From an uncultured Alphaproteobacteria bacterium (GTDB taxonomy: Bacteria; Pseudomonadota; Alphaproteobacteria; CAAHEQ01; UBA3637): a DNA stretch of 7,546 bases. Position 1 is the first letter of the stretch, and the number at the start of each line of letters is the position of its first letter. The position numbers were made by a program, and so were the translations under genes. Positions 1 through 6,652 of the stretch are shown here, piece by piece. The DNA is taken from contig CANREI010000059.1 in assembly GCA_947629595.1 (NCBI GenBank), forward strand, positions 1 to 7,546. The letters are read 5' to 3'. Under the pieces are notes generated by a model. That model was not told the origin of the DNA, made no database searches, and saw only the letters and a list, made by a program, of their open reading frames with translations.

Positions 1-56
1 GTTACCCCCACGCCGGTTTTCAAGACCGGAGCCTTAAACCACTCGACCACCCATCC
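1..56 (-). tRNA. tRNA-Ser (anticodon UGA), partial, 3' part outside window
   Basis: Read on the minus strand, the sequence gives a 7-base acceptor strand GGATGGG (56 down to 50), T8, and a D-arm with GTC/GGC stem and a GTGGTTTAA-type loop. It continues with an anticodon stem CCGGT/ACCGG around the loop CTTGAAA, anticodon TGA at 22-20, and then the start of a long variable arm (GTGGGG...). The long variable arm and UGA anticodon identify a serine tRNA that decodes UCA and related UCN codons. The window edge removes the rest of the variable arm, the T-arm, the 3' acceptor strand and any CCA end. It is divergent from the downstream operon. The folding was done by eye, but the pattern is very characteristic. 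Confidence 0.93.
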
Positions 57-78
57 GGAGCTGAAAGGCTCGATTCTC

Positions 79-107
79 TTTATCTCATAAAAAAAATAAA
101 AAATCAA
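79..107 (-). promoter_or_regulatory. candidate promoter for tRNA-Ser
   Basis: On the minus strand, TTGATT (107-102) resembles a -35 box and GATAAA (84-79) a -10 box, separated by 17 bases. This would start transcription near 72, about 16 bases before the tRNA 5' end. The -10 matches the consensus at only four of six positions and the region is AT-rich, so a chance match is possible. No other start signal for the tRNA is evident. Confidence 0.35.
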
Positions 108-117
108 GTGATTTTTT
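98..117. repeat. AT-rich inverted repeat between divergent genes
   Basis: The arms AAAAAATC (98-105) and GATTTTTT (110-117) are perfectly complementary around AAGT. The symmetry extends to AATCA/TGATT at the centre if the loop is ignored. The right arm runs into a longer T tract (112-120). A hairpin of almost only A-T pairs is weak as an intrinsic terminator. The element is better viewed as a palindrome or intrinsically bent tract lying over both candidate -35 boxes. Confidence 0.5.
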
Positions 118-136
118 TTTAAAAATATATTATATT
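108..136 (+). promoter_or_regulatory. candidate promoter for the mltB-to-MBL operon
   Basis: GTGATT (108-113, TGA core matching the -35 consensus) and TATATT (131-136, five of six matches to the -10 consensus) are separated by 17 bases. The start would fall near 143, leaving a leader of about 25 bases before the ATG at 168. This is the only intergenic space of useful length ahead of the seven-gene run, so the operon promoter is expected here. The exact boxes are uncertain because the stretch is nearly all A and T. Confidence 0.4.
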
Positions 137-167
137 GTTTTTAATCGATTGACTTAAAGGATATTCA

Positions 168-1394
168 ATGTTTAAAATTTTACTTCTTAATCTTATATTT
201 TTCAATCTGTTATTCTTAAATTTAGCCGCATGCGCCAATCCGCCCGCATCCTCTTCAAATACCACGCTTGCCGCGTTTGAAAGCTGGAAACAGTCATTTA
301 AAGGGCAAGCCGTTCAGAGCGGTCTTTCCGCAAAGTTTATGGATTCCGTTCTGCCGCACTTAAAATATTTGCCCGATGTGCTTAAAGCCGACAAAAAGCA
401 AAGTGAATTTCTGCTCACGTTTTGGCCTTATGCCGATAAAGTTATTACCCCGAAACGCATTCAAGAGGGAAAAGAAAATGCCGAAAAGTATCACACACTG
501 TTAAAACAGGTTTCCGAAAAATATAACGTGCATCAAAAATATATTCTCGCTTTTTGGGGATTGGAAACAAATTACGGCGCCTATAAAGGCAATTTCGACA
601 CGTTAAGCGCCTTGGCAACGCTTTCTTTCGATAAACGGCGCCGCGCTTTTTTCACCAACGAATTATTAACGCTTTTAAAACTGATTCAAAACGGCGAAAA
701 AACACACTTTAAAGGCTCGTGGGCCGGCGCTTTCGGCAATTTTCAATTTATGCCCACCACTTATGCCGCTTATGCCGTTGATGCTACCGGTGACGGCAAA
801 AAAGACATTATCAATTCCCTGCCCGATGCTTTCGAATCGGCTGCCAACTATTTGCATCAAATGGGCTGGGAGGAAAATCAGCTGTGGGGAAAAGAAGTGA
901 AATTCACGCAAAAAATGAATTGGCAAATCATTCCCGAAAATAACAAAATGACGGTTCAAGAATGGCAAAAACAAGGCGTTATGCCGGCTTGCGGCGAAAA
1001 ATGGTCCGCTGCGGAACTGAATGAAAAAGCCACGCTTGTTATGCCGAGCGGCATAGACGGCCCTGCCTTTTTAACGTTTAAAAATTACAATTACATTACG
1101 CGTTGGAACAATTCAACACTCTATGCCCTTTCCATCGGTATTTTGGCCGACGCCATTGAAAATGATGCGGCTCATTTATGCACCCGGCGTTCCGATTCGC
1201 TGATTTCGCGCGCCGATATTCGCTTTATTCAAGAAGAATTATCAAAACAAGGTTTTTACGCCGATGCCGTTGACGGCATTTGGGGACGCAACACCAAAAA
1301 AGCCATTCGCGCGTATCAAAAAGCCAATCATTCGGACGTTGACGGCTTTCCCTCTTTAAAACTGATTCAACACTTAAAGGAAAATCAAAAATGA
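168..1394 (+). CDS. mltB: lytic murein transglycosylase, MltB-like (SLT_2 family), lipoprotein with peptidoglycan-binding domain
   Basis: This is a periplasmic enzyme that cleaves the MurNAc-GlcNAc bond of peptidoglycan to leave 1,6-anhydroMurNAc ends. A hydrophobic leader ends in the lipobox L19-A20-A21-C22, predicting lipidation at Cys22. The transglycosylase domain spans about residues 35-335. It contains the GLETNYG motif with probable catalytic Glu133, the GAFGNFQFMPTTY segment (187-199) and the NYNYITRWNNS segment near 307-316. Residues about 346-404 form a PG_binding_1 domain with the DG-(I)WG-x-x-T-x-x-AI-x-x-YQ pattern. The full length of 408 residues is typical of the alphaproteobacterial MltB_2 form. 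The ATG start is supported by AAAGGA at 156-161, six bases upstream, and by the signal sequence. It is the first gene of the operon, and its stop overlaps rlpA by four bases. The subfamily name is inferred from motifs only. Confidence 0.92.
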   Translation: MFKILLLNLIFFNLLFLNLAACANPPASSSNTTLAAFESWKQSFKGQAVQSGLSAKFMDSVLPHLKYLPDVLKADKKQSEFLLTFWPYADKVITPKRIQEGKENAEKYHTLLKQVSEKYNVHQKYILAFWGLETNYGAYKGNFDTLSALATLSFDKRRRAFFTNELLTLLKLIQNGEKTHFKGSWAGAFGNFQFMPTTYAAYAVDATGDGKKDIINSLPDAFESAANYLHQMGWEENQLWGKEVKFTQKMNWQIIPENNKMTVQEWQKQGVMPACGEKWSAAELNEKATLVMPSGIDGPAFLTFKNYNYITRWNNSTLYALSIGILADAIENDAAHLCTRRSDSLISRADIRFIQEELSKQGFYADAVDGIWGRNTKKAIRAYQKANHSDVDGFPSLKLIQHLKENQK

Positions 1395-2347
1395 AGCATT
1401 TATCTTTTTTATTTCTCCCCTTGCTGACTTTCATAAGCGCCTGTTCGGATAACGGCTTTTTGTTCCGCTCCGTCGGCAGTTACGATACGCCGCAAAAAAC
1501 GGGCGTTTATTTGATCGGGGAACCGTTTGAAGTGAACGGTGTGACTTATACCCCGCGCGAAGATTATGATTATTTCGATTCGGGAAATGCTTTTTGGTAT
1601 GAAGCCGATGCCGATCACCCCTTAACGGCGAACGGAGAAGTTTTCGATTCTTCAAAACTCACGGCCATGCATCGCACGTTGCCGTTACCCTCCGTTATTC
1701 GACTGACAAACTTAAATAATCAGCTTTCAACATTCGTGCGCGTTAATGACAGAGGCCCGTATGATAATAATCGCATTATTGATGTGTCAAAAGCCGTTGC
1801 CGAAAAACTCAATTTTTCCAAAACCCGTGTAACACCCGTGCAAATAGAAATTATGGCACTGGAAAGTCAAAAACTCAAACAGGAAATGCTCAATAATCCT
1901 TCCCCCAAAACAACCCCCGCCGGTGAAATTATTTTAGATTCCGATAAAATTTTATATCCGGAAATGAACAATCAGCAAATTGATAATTTAACACTGCGTT
2001 CCCCAAAGAAAAAACGAGTTGAAAAACAAGAAAATGTTGTAAAGCAACCCTTCAAAGAGCGTTTGGTTCAAGCCGAAACGCAACAACCCGCCGTTTTGTA
2101 TGCAGGCTCCGTCGATACACCGAAATATTATGTGCAAATCGGCGCTTTTTCACAAGACGAATCCGTTCAAAAAGTAAAAAATGATTTGAAAAATTATACC
2201 GACCTGTTCGTGACGGAAAAATATAAAAACGGACAATTACTGCATTCCGTGCGAATCGGCCCTTATAAAACACAAGCCGAATGTGCAAATGTGCTTGACA
2301 AAATTCACGCTTCGGGCTATTCTGATGCCATCGTTGTTTTTGAGTAA
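1391..2347 (+). CDS. rlpA: septal ring lytic transglycosylase RlpA-like lipoprotein with SPOR domain
   Basis: Characterised RlpA cleaves glycan strands lacking stem peptides during daughter-cell separation. The leader ends in lipobox I15-S16-A17-C18. Residues about 38-158 match the RlpA double-psi beta-barrel. They include TANGEVFD (79-86), the TAMHRTLPLPS segment (91-101), the VNDRGPY motif (118-124) and RIIDVSKA (128-135). Glu83, His94 and Asp120 keep the 11- and 26-residue spacing of the Pseudomonas aeruginosa active-site residues E120, H131 and D157, as I recall them. A low-complexity linker (about 160-243) leads to a C-terminal SPOR domain (about 245-318, beginning YYVQIGAFS), which binds denuded septal peptidoglycan. 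AAAGGA at 1376-1381 precedes the ATG, which overlaps the mltB stop as ATGA. One oddity is that the usual YG...FHGK segment is replaced by an acidic stretch at residues 70-77. Confidence 0.93.
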   Translation: MKHLSFLFLPLLTFISACSDNGFLFRSVGSYDTPQKTGVYLIGEPFEVNGVTYTPREDYDYFDSGNAFWYEADADHPLTANGEVFDSSKLTAMHRTLPLPSVIRLTNLNNQLSTFVRVNDRGPYDNNRIIDVSKAVAEKLNFSKTRVTPVQIEIMALESQKLKQEMLNNPSPKTTPAGEIILDSDKILYPEMNNQQIDNLTLRSPKKKRVEKQENVVKQPFKERLVQAETQQPAVLYAGSVDTPKYYVQIGAFSQDESVQKVKNDLKNYTDLFVTEKYKNGQLLHSVRIGPYKTQAECANVLDKIHASGYSDAIVVFE

Positions 2348-2361
2348 ATATAAGGAGTACC

Positions 2362-3498
2362 ATGCAAAAAATAATCTTATTATCGGCAACAATCGCTTTG
2401 TGCGCCGTTTCATTTTCTGCCAACGCTTTTGAAACATTGGCAAAACACGCCCTGTTAATTGATGCGCAAACCGGCACGGTGTTGTTTGAAAAAGAAGCTG
2501 ATGAACCCATGCCGCCGGCGTCTATGAGTAAACTGATGACGGCCTATATGATTTTTGATGCCTTAAAAAAGGGCAAAATTACCATGGATACCGAATTTAT
2601 CACCTCTGAAAACGCCTGGCGAAAAGGCGGTGCCAAAAGCGGCAGTTCAACCATGTTCTTAAACATTAACGAAAAAGTGAAAGTGCATGATTTGTTGCGC
2701 GGCATTATTGTTCAATCCGGCAATGATGCCTGTATTGTTGCGGCCGAAAATCTGGCGGGCACGGAGGAAGCTTTTGCCGATTTAATGACCAAAAAAGCCA
2801 AAGAGCTGGGCTTAAAAACGGCAACTTTTAAAAATGCGACGGGGCTGCCCGATCCCGAACACAAAATGAGTCCGAAAGATTTGGCCAAACTGGCGCAGAT
2901 TTTAATTGAAACATTCCCCGAATATTATCCGATTTATTCCGAAAAATCATTCACCCATAACGGCATTAAACAAGGCAACAGAAATCCGCTTTTATATACC
3001 ATGTCGAATGCCGACGGCTTAAAAACGGGACATACAAGCGAATCCGGTTACGGCTTAACCGCTTCCGCCAAAGATGCAACCGGTCGACGCCTGATTATGG
3101 TTTTAAACGGTTTAAGCAGTATGAAAGACAGAACAAGCGAATCGCAAAAGTTAATGAATTGGGGATTCATGAGTTTTGAAAATAAAACATTGGTGACAAA
3201 AAATGCCGTTGCGGCGGAAATTCCCGTCTGGCTCGGCACGCAAAAAACCGTTGAAGCCGTTGCCGCCAAAGAATATGTTGCCACATTGGCCAAAGGATCG
3301 GGCAGCGAGCCGAAAATAACCGTTTCCTATGATTCCCCGATTGAAGCCCCCGTTCAAAAAGGACAAAAAATCGGTGTGTTAACCATTGACAATCAAGGTA
3401 AAAAAGAAACCGTTGATTTAATTGCCAAAGAAAGTGTTGAGCGCGTGGGTTATTTCGGCAAATTGAAAGCGCTGTTTTCATCGTTCACGGGTCAATAA
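2362..3498 (+). CDS. dacC: D-alanyl-D-alanine carboxypeptidase (peptidase S11, PBP5/6 type)
   Basis: This enzyme removes the terminal D-alanine from peptidoglycan pentapeptides in the periplasm, which limits cross-linking. The signal peptide (1-22) ends in A-N-A before Phe23. The three penicillin-binding motifs are present: SxxK as S54-M55-S56-K57 with the acyl-accepting Ser54, SGN at 119-121, and KTG at 221-223 followed by HT. The catalytic domain runs from about 25 to 265 and the PBP5-type C-terminal beta domain from about 276 to 365. The tail VGYFGKLKALFSSF could form an amphipathic helix that anchors the protein to the inner membrane, as in PBP5. AAGGAG at 2352-2357 sits four bases before the ATG, and the gap from rlpA is 14 bases. 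At 378 residues it is of normal length. Whether it should be called dacA, dacC or dacF cannot be settled by eye. Confidence 0.95.
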   Translation: MQKIILLSATIALCAVSFSANAFETLAKHALLIDAQTGTVLFEKEADEPMPPASMSKLMTAYMIFDALKKGKITMDTEFITSENAWRKGGAKSGSSTMFLNINEKVKVHDLLRGIIVQSGNDACIVAAENLAGTEEAFADLMTKKAKELGLKTATFKNATGLPDPEHKMSPKDLAKLAQILIETFPEYYPIYSEKSFTHNGIKQGNRNPLLYTMSNADGLKTGHTSESGYGLTASAKDATGRRLIMVLNGLSSMKDRTSESQKLMNWGFMSFENKTLVTKNAVAAEIPVWLGTQKTVEAVAAKEYVATLAKGSGSEPKITVSYDSPIEAPVQKGQKIGVLTIDNQGKKETVDLIAKESVERVGYFGKLKALFSSFTGQ

Positions 3499-3499
3499 C

Positions 3500-4138
3500 A
3501 TGCAGCAACCTCTTTTCATCACTTTTGAAGGCGGTGAAGGTGCCGGAAAATCAACGCAAATAGCCTTACTGGCCGATTATTTGCAAAAAAACGGCACTGG
3601 TGTTGTTTGCACGCGGGAACCGGGCGGCAGTGTCGGTGCCGAAGAAATTCGGAACTTGCTGGTGCGCGGCAGTAATACCCGATGGGACAGATTAACGGAA
3701 TTGTTATTATTCAGTGCGGCGCGACGGGATCATTTGGTGAAAACAATTTGGCCTGCGCTTAATGCCGGAAAAACGGTGTTAAGCGATCGCTTTCATGACA
3801 GTACCGTTGCTTATCAATGTTTCGGTTACGGGTTTGATGAAACCGTTTATCAACAGGCACAGAATTTATATCATTTAATTGCCGGTGATTTTGTGCCGAA
3901 CTTAACGTTTATTTTGGATATTGATCCGCGCATCGGGTTAAAACGCAGTATGAAACGACAGGGAAACGATGAACAACGTTTTGAAAATATGGATTTCACT
4001 TTTCATCAAAATCTGCGCGCCGGCTTTTTAAAATTAGCCGCCGAAAATCCGCATCGGTATGTTGTTATCAATGCCGATCAACCGGTGGAAAAAATGCATC
4101 AGGATATTGTTTCGGCTTTACGGGATCATCTCAAATGA
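3500..4138 (+). CDS. tmk: thymidylate kinase (dTMP kinase)
   Basis: This cytoplasmic enzyme phosphorylates dTMP to dTDP with ATP, an essential step toward dTTP. Visible motifs are the P-loop GGEGAGKST (11-19), the dTMP-binding T-R-E-P-G-G (38-43), the FSAARRDH segment (71-78) and the LSDRF motif (94-98) followed by DSTVAYQ. A basic LID region follows (K148, R149, K152, R153). The P-loop lacks the extra arginine of the eukaryotic type and the LID is basic, which fits the bacterial type II enzyme. The 212-residue length is normal. It starts one base after the dacC stop and has no evident Shine-Dalgarno sequence, so translation is probably coupled to dacC. It overlaps holB by four bases. Tmk next to holB is a widespread bacterial arrangement. 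Confidence 0.97.
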   Translation: MQQPLFITFEGGEGAGKSTQIALLADYLQKNGTGVVCTREPGGSVGAEEIRNLLVRGSNTRWDRLTELLLFSAARRDHLVKTIWPALNAGKTVLSDRFHDSTVAYQCFGYGFDETVYQQAQNLYHLIAGDFVPNLTFILDIDPRIGLKRSMKRQGNDEQRFENMDFTFHQNLRAGFLKLAAENPHRYVVINADQPVEKMHQDIVSALRDHLK

Positions 4139-5091
4139 GCATTGAAGGAAAACTCAAAGAAATTGTCGCGAAAGGAAAAATAACGGGATCGTGGCTTTTT
4201 TGCGGTCCGTTCGGGGTTGGTAAACACAAAACGGCAACAGGGCTTGCCAACTATCTGGCAACGGGTATTTGGTGCGAAACGGCGTATGAAAATCCGCAAA
4301 TTATGCGAATCGAACGTTCGTTAACGGAAGAAGCCAAAAAAGAAATTCAAAAAACCATTTTAGCCGGTCAGGCCATTGAAGAAAACGAAAAAACGCAACG
4401 GCGCAAACAAGAAATTGCCGTTGAAGACATTCGTGCGGGTATTCATTTTCTTTCCTTAAAGCCGGGCGCGAACGAATATCGCATTTTAATTTTATCTTTG
4501 GCGGAAGAAATGAATCCCAATGCGGCCAACGCGCTTTTAAAAATATTGGAAGAACCGTTTGAACGCAGCGTTTTAATTTTAATCACTGAAAACGCGGGCA
4601 AACTTTTGCCGACCATTTGTTCCCGATGCCGACGCATTGATTTTCCGCTGTTGTCGCAAGCCGAAATTGAACAAGGGCTGTATGCTCTTTGCCCCGATCC
4701 GGCAGACAGAGCCTTTATTGCTTCTTTGGCGGAGGGCTCCCTCGGCAAAGCGCAATTGATTTATGAAAACAACGGATTGGATTTGTATCAACGCTTATCC
4801 GATTTTATGAGCCGATCCCTGAACGATATTCCCATTGAATCCCTCAATGCTTTTGCGGATACGGTTTTGAAAAGCAACGAATCCTATCGCTTGTTTCAAA
4901 TGTTCTTTACAAAAATTTTGGTTCAAAGCACAAAAGAAGAAATGCATCAACAAAACAAAGAAACCGAAAATTTAACGGATTTTTATTTTCAAACGCTTGA
5001 ATTATTCAAAAAAACCGATTTATTATATTTGGATAAAAAGCAAAATATTATCAATTTAATATTAAGATATGCCGAGGAGTTTCAAGGGTGA
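4135..5091 (+). CDS. holB: DNA polymerase III subunit delta' (clamp loader)
   Basis: Delta' is the stator of the clamp loader that places the beta sliding clamp on DNA. The AAA+ fold is recognisable from several segments: a P-loop-like GPFGVGKHKT (24-33), the MNPNAANALLKILEEP segment (126-141) and TICSRCRRIDF (160-170) carrying the conserved SRC motif. The RIERSL and VEDIR segments (58-63, 96-100) match alphaproteobacterial delta' proteins. The nucleotide-binding motifs are degenerate. His31 replaces the Ser/Thr after the P-loop lysine, and the Walker B strand (RILILSLAEE, 116-125) lacks its usual aspartate. The four-cysteine zinc module of the Escherichia coli protein is absent. Loss of ATP binding is tolerated in delta', because DnaX carries the ATPase. 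The length of 318 residues is normal to slightly short. ATGA coupling to tmk and a four-base overlap with tatD are visible. Confidence 0.93.
   Translation: MSIEGKLKEIVAKGKITGSWLFCGPFGVGKHKTATGLANYLATGIWCETAYENPQIMRIERSLTEEAKKEIQKTILAGQAIEENEKTQRRKQEIAVEDIRAGIHFLSLKPGANEYRILILSLAEEMNPNAANALLKILEEPFERSVLILITENAGKLLPTICSRCRRIDFPLLSQAEIEQGLYALCPDPADRAFIASLAEGSLGKAQLIYENNGLDLYQRLSDFMSRSLNDIPIESLNAFADTVLKSNESYRLFQMFFTKILVQSTKEEMHQQNKETENLTDFYFQTLELFKKTDLLYLDKKQNIINLILRYAEEFQG
5074..5079 (+). promoter_or_regulatory. Shine-Dalgarno for tatD GTG start
   Basis: GAGGAG lies inside the 3' end of holB, eight bases before the GTG at 5088. It supports this non-ATG start, which also places the conserved MIDSHCH motif exactly at the N-terminus, as in other TatD proteins. 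Confidence 0.8.
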
Positions 5092-5876
5092 TTGACAGTC
5101 ATTGTCATATCGGAATCGGGGCCGAAGCCGATAAAGGCGAAGCACTCGAAACTGTTTTAAAACGGGCTTTTTCCGCGGGCGTTGAACAGCTGCTCACGGT
5201 GGCTTGTTCTTATGAAGATACGGCCGATTTGAAAGCTATGATAAAACGCCCGAACATTTGGGGCGCTTTCGGTATTCATCCCGAAAATGCCGCCGATTTT
5301 AATGAAGCAAAAACGCTGGATGTGTTTCGCACCCTGCCGCAGCTGGTTGCTTACGGTGAAATCGGGCTGGATTATTATTACACGCCCGAAACAAAAGAAA
5401 CGCAATGTCTTGTCTTTACCCGTCAACTGGAATTGGCGCATCAGTTAAATTTGCCGGTTATTATTCACACGCGTGATGCCGAAGAAGATACCGTTCGTAT
5501 TTTAACAAATGCTTTTCATCAAGGCTTATTAAAATCGGGCGGTGTGTTGCACTGTTTTACGGGGTCGGCTCAATTGGCAGAGGTTGCCTTAAATTTGGGA
5601 TTATATTTATCGGCATCGGGCATTATTACATTTAAAAATGCCGAAAATTTAAGACAGGTGTTTCAATCTGTTCCGTTATCCCGTTTGCTTATTGAAACGG
5701 ATTCGCCTTATTTGGCACCCGTTCCGTATCGGGGAAAAGCAAACGAACCGGCTTTTGCGGTTGAAACATTAAAACAATTGGCATATATAAAGCAGATTGA
5801 TAGAGAAGAAATGGCATCTGTTACCACGCAAAACTTTAAAAATTTGTTTTTAAAAGGAAAAGAAAATGAAAATTAA
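5088..5876 (+). CDS. tatD: TatD family metal-dependent hydrolase (deoxyribonuclease-like)
   Basis: Members of this TIM-barrel amidohydrolase family act as metal-dependent 3'-5' exonucleases on DNA. Studied members have roles in DNA repair or degradation, while the cellular role of many is uncertain. The metal-binding pattern is complete: H5-x-H7 in DSHCH, E91 in GEIGLDYY, H127 in IIHTRDA, H155 in HCFTG and D205 in ETDSPYLAP. The C-terminal PVPYRGKANEP signature (211-221) and TTQNFKNLF segment (246-254) are also typical. The length of 262 residues is standard. The gene starts with GTG, overlapping the holB stop as GTGA. Its own stop lies 11 bases inside the MBL gene. In many alphaproteobacteria metG lies between holB and tatD, but here nothing does. 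TatD and the YcfH/YjjV branches cannot be separated by eye. Confidence 0.95.
   Translation: MIDSHCHIGIGAEADKGEALETVLKRAFSAGVEQLLTVACSYEDTADLKAMIKRPNIWGAFGIHPENAADFNEAKTLDVFRTLPQLVAYGEIGLDYYYTPETKETQCLVFTRQLELAHQLNLPVIIHTRDAEEDTVRILTNAFHQGLLKSGGVLHCFTGSAQLAEVALNLGLYLSASGIITFKNAENLRQVFQSVPLSRLLIETDSPYLAPVPYRGKANEPAFAVETLKQLAYIKQIDREEMASVTTQNFKNLFLKGKENEN
5854..5858 (+). promoter_or_regulatory. Shine-Dalgarno for the MBL-fold gene
   Basis: AAGGA within the end of tatD lies seven bases before the ATG at 5866. It fixes a start that overlaps tatD by 11 bases and begins the protein directly at the conserved first strand, MKIKILGCG. Confidence 0.7.
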
Positions 5877-6615
5877 AATACTCGGTTGCGGCCCTTCAAA
5901 CGGCGTTCCGTCCTTATCAAGAGGTTACGGCCTGTGCGATCCGAAAGAGCCGAAAAACAATCGAATGCGCGCCTCGATTCTCATTCAAACAAATGATTGT
6001 CAGCATATATTGATTGACACGGGTCCGGAAATGCGCTTACAGGTTATCGGGGCGGGAAATCCGAAAATTGATGCCGTTTTATATACTCATCATCACTATG
6101 ATCACATGGGCGGCGCCGATGATTTACGCGCATTGGCGGAAAAAAAAGGAGATGTTTTACCGATTTATCTTTCACCCGATGATAAAGACACTTTTTTATT
6201 AACATGGGGATATTTGCTCAATCAAGGCAAACTTCAATTAAATATTATCGAGCCGTTTCATCCGTTTTTTGTGGGGAATACCGAAATTTTACCCGTTCGG
6301 CAATATCACGGCGAGCAAACTTCACTGGGTTTTCGCTTTCAACGTTTTGCTTATTCAACCGATCTTAAAACAATGGATTTGGAAGGTTTTGAAGCCTTAA
6401 AAGGCATTGAGGTGTGGATATTGGGTGTTGTATCACCGCGTGAAAATTATAAACACGTTCATTTAAGTGAAGCCCTGAAATGGATTAACTATGTTCAACC
6501 GAAACAAACATGGCTCACGCACATGGGGCAACGACTGGATTATCAAACGTTGTGCCGAGAACTGCCGCCGCATATTCGTCCGGCTTACGACGGATTGGAA
6601 ATTATAACCGAATAG
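5866..6615 (+). CDS. MBL-fold metallo-hydrolase, PhnP-like phosphodiesterase family
   Basis: This is a cytoplasmic metallo-beta-lactamase-fold hydrolase of the type usually found after tatD in alphaproteobacteria. PhnP-type relatives hydrolyse cyclic or nucleotide phosphodiesters, but the substrate here is unknown. The N-terminal LGCGPSNGVPS segment (6-16) and the CDP at 24-26 are family signatures. The metal-binding set is present: H75, H77, D79 and H80 in THHHYDH, H148 in QYHGE, D166 in YSTD and H219 in THMG. YDGLEI closes the protein. A difference from relatives as I remember them is that ILGVVSPR (185-192) stands where a VDALR-like segment is usual. The other conserved His pair (KHVH, 196-199) is retained. 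The length of 249 residues is ordinary. It is the last gene of the operon and has no convincing terminator before the convergent gene. Confidence 0.88.
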   Translation: MKIKILGCGPSNGVPSLSRGYGLCDPKEPKNNRMRASILIQTNDCQHILIDTGPEMRLQVIGAGNPKIDAVLYTHHHYDHMGGADDLRALAEKKGDVLPIYLSPDDKDTFLLTWGYLLNQGKLQLNIIEPFHPFFVGNTEILPVRQYHGEQTSLGFRFQRFAYSTDLKTMDLEGFEALKGIEVWILGVVSPRENYKHVHLSEALKWINYVQPKQTWLTHMGQRLDYQTLCRELPPHIRPAYDGLEIITE

Positions 6616-6652
6616 TTGAACGCAAAATAACTGACCGCTGTAAAAACAACCG

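Noticed and set aside
98..120. intrinsic terminator (inverted repeat followed by a T tract)
   Set aside because: The stem is almost all A-T and the upstream genes are divergent, so there is no transcript that obviously needs to end here. It is listed as a repeat overlapping promoters instead.
2052..2510. 152-residue minus-strand open frame across the rlpA/dacC junction
   Set aside because: It is antisense to two well-supported genes and has no recognisable domain or start context.
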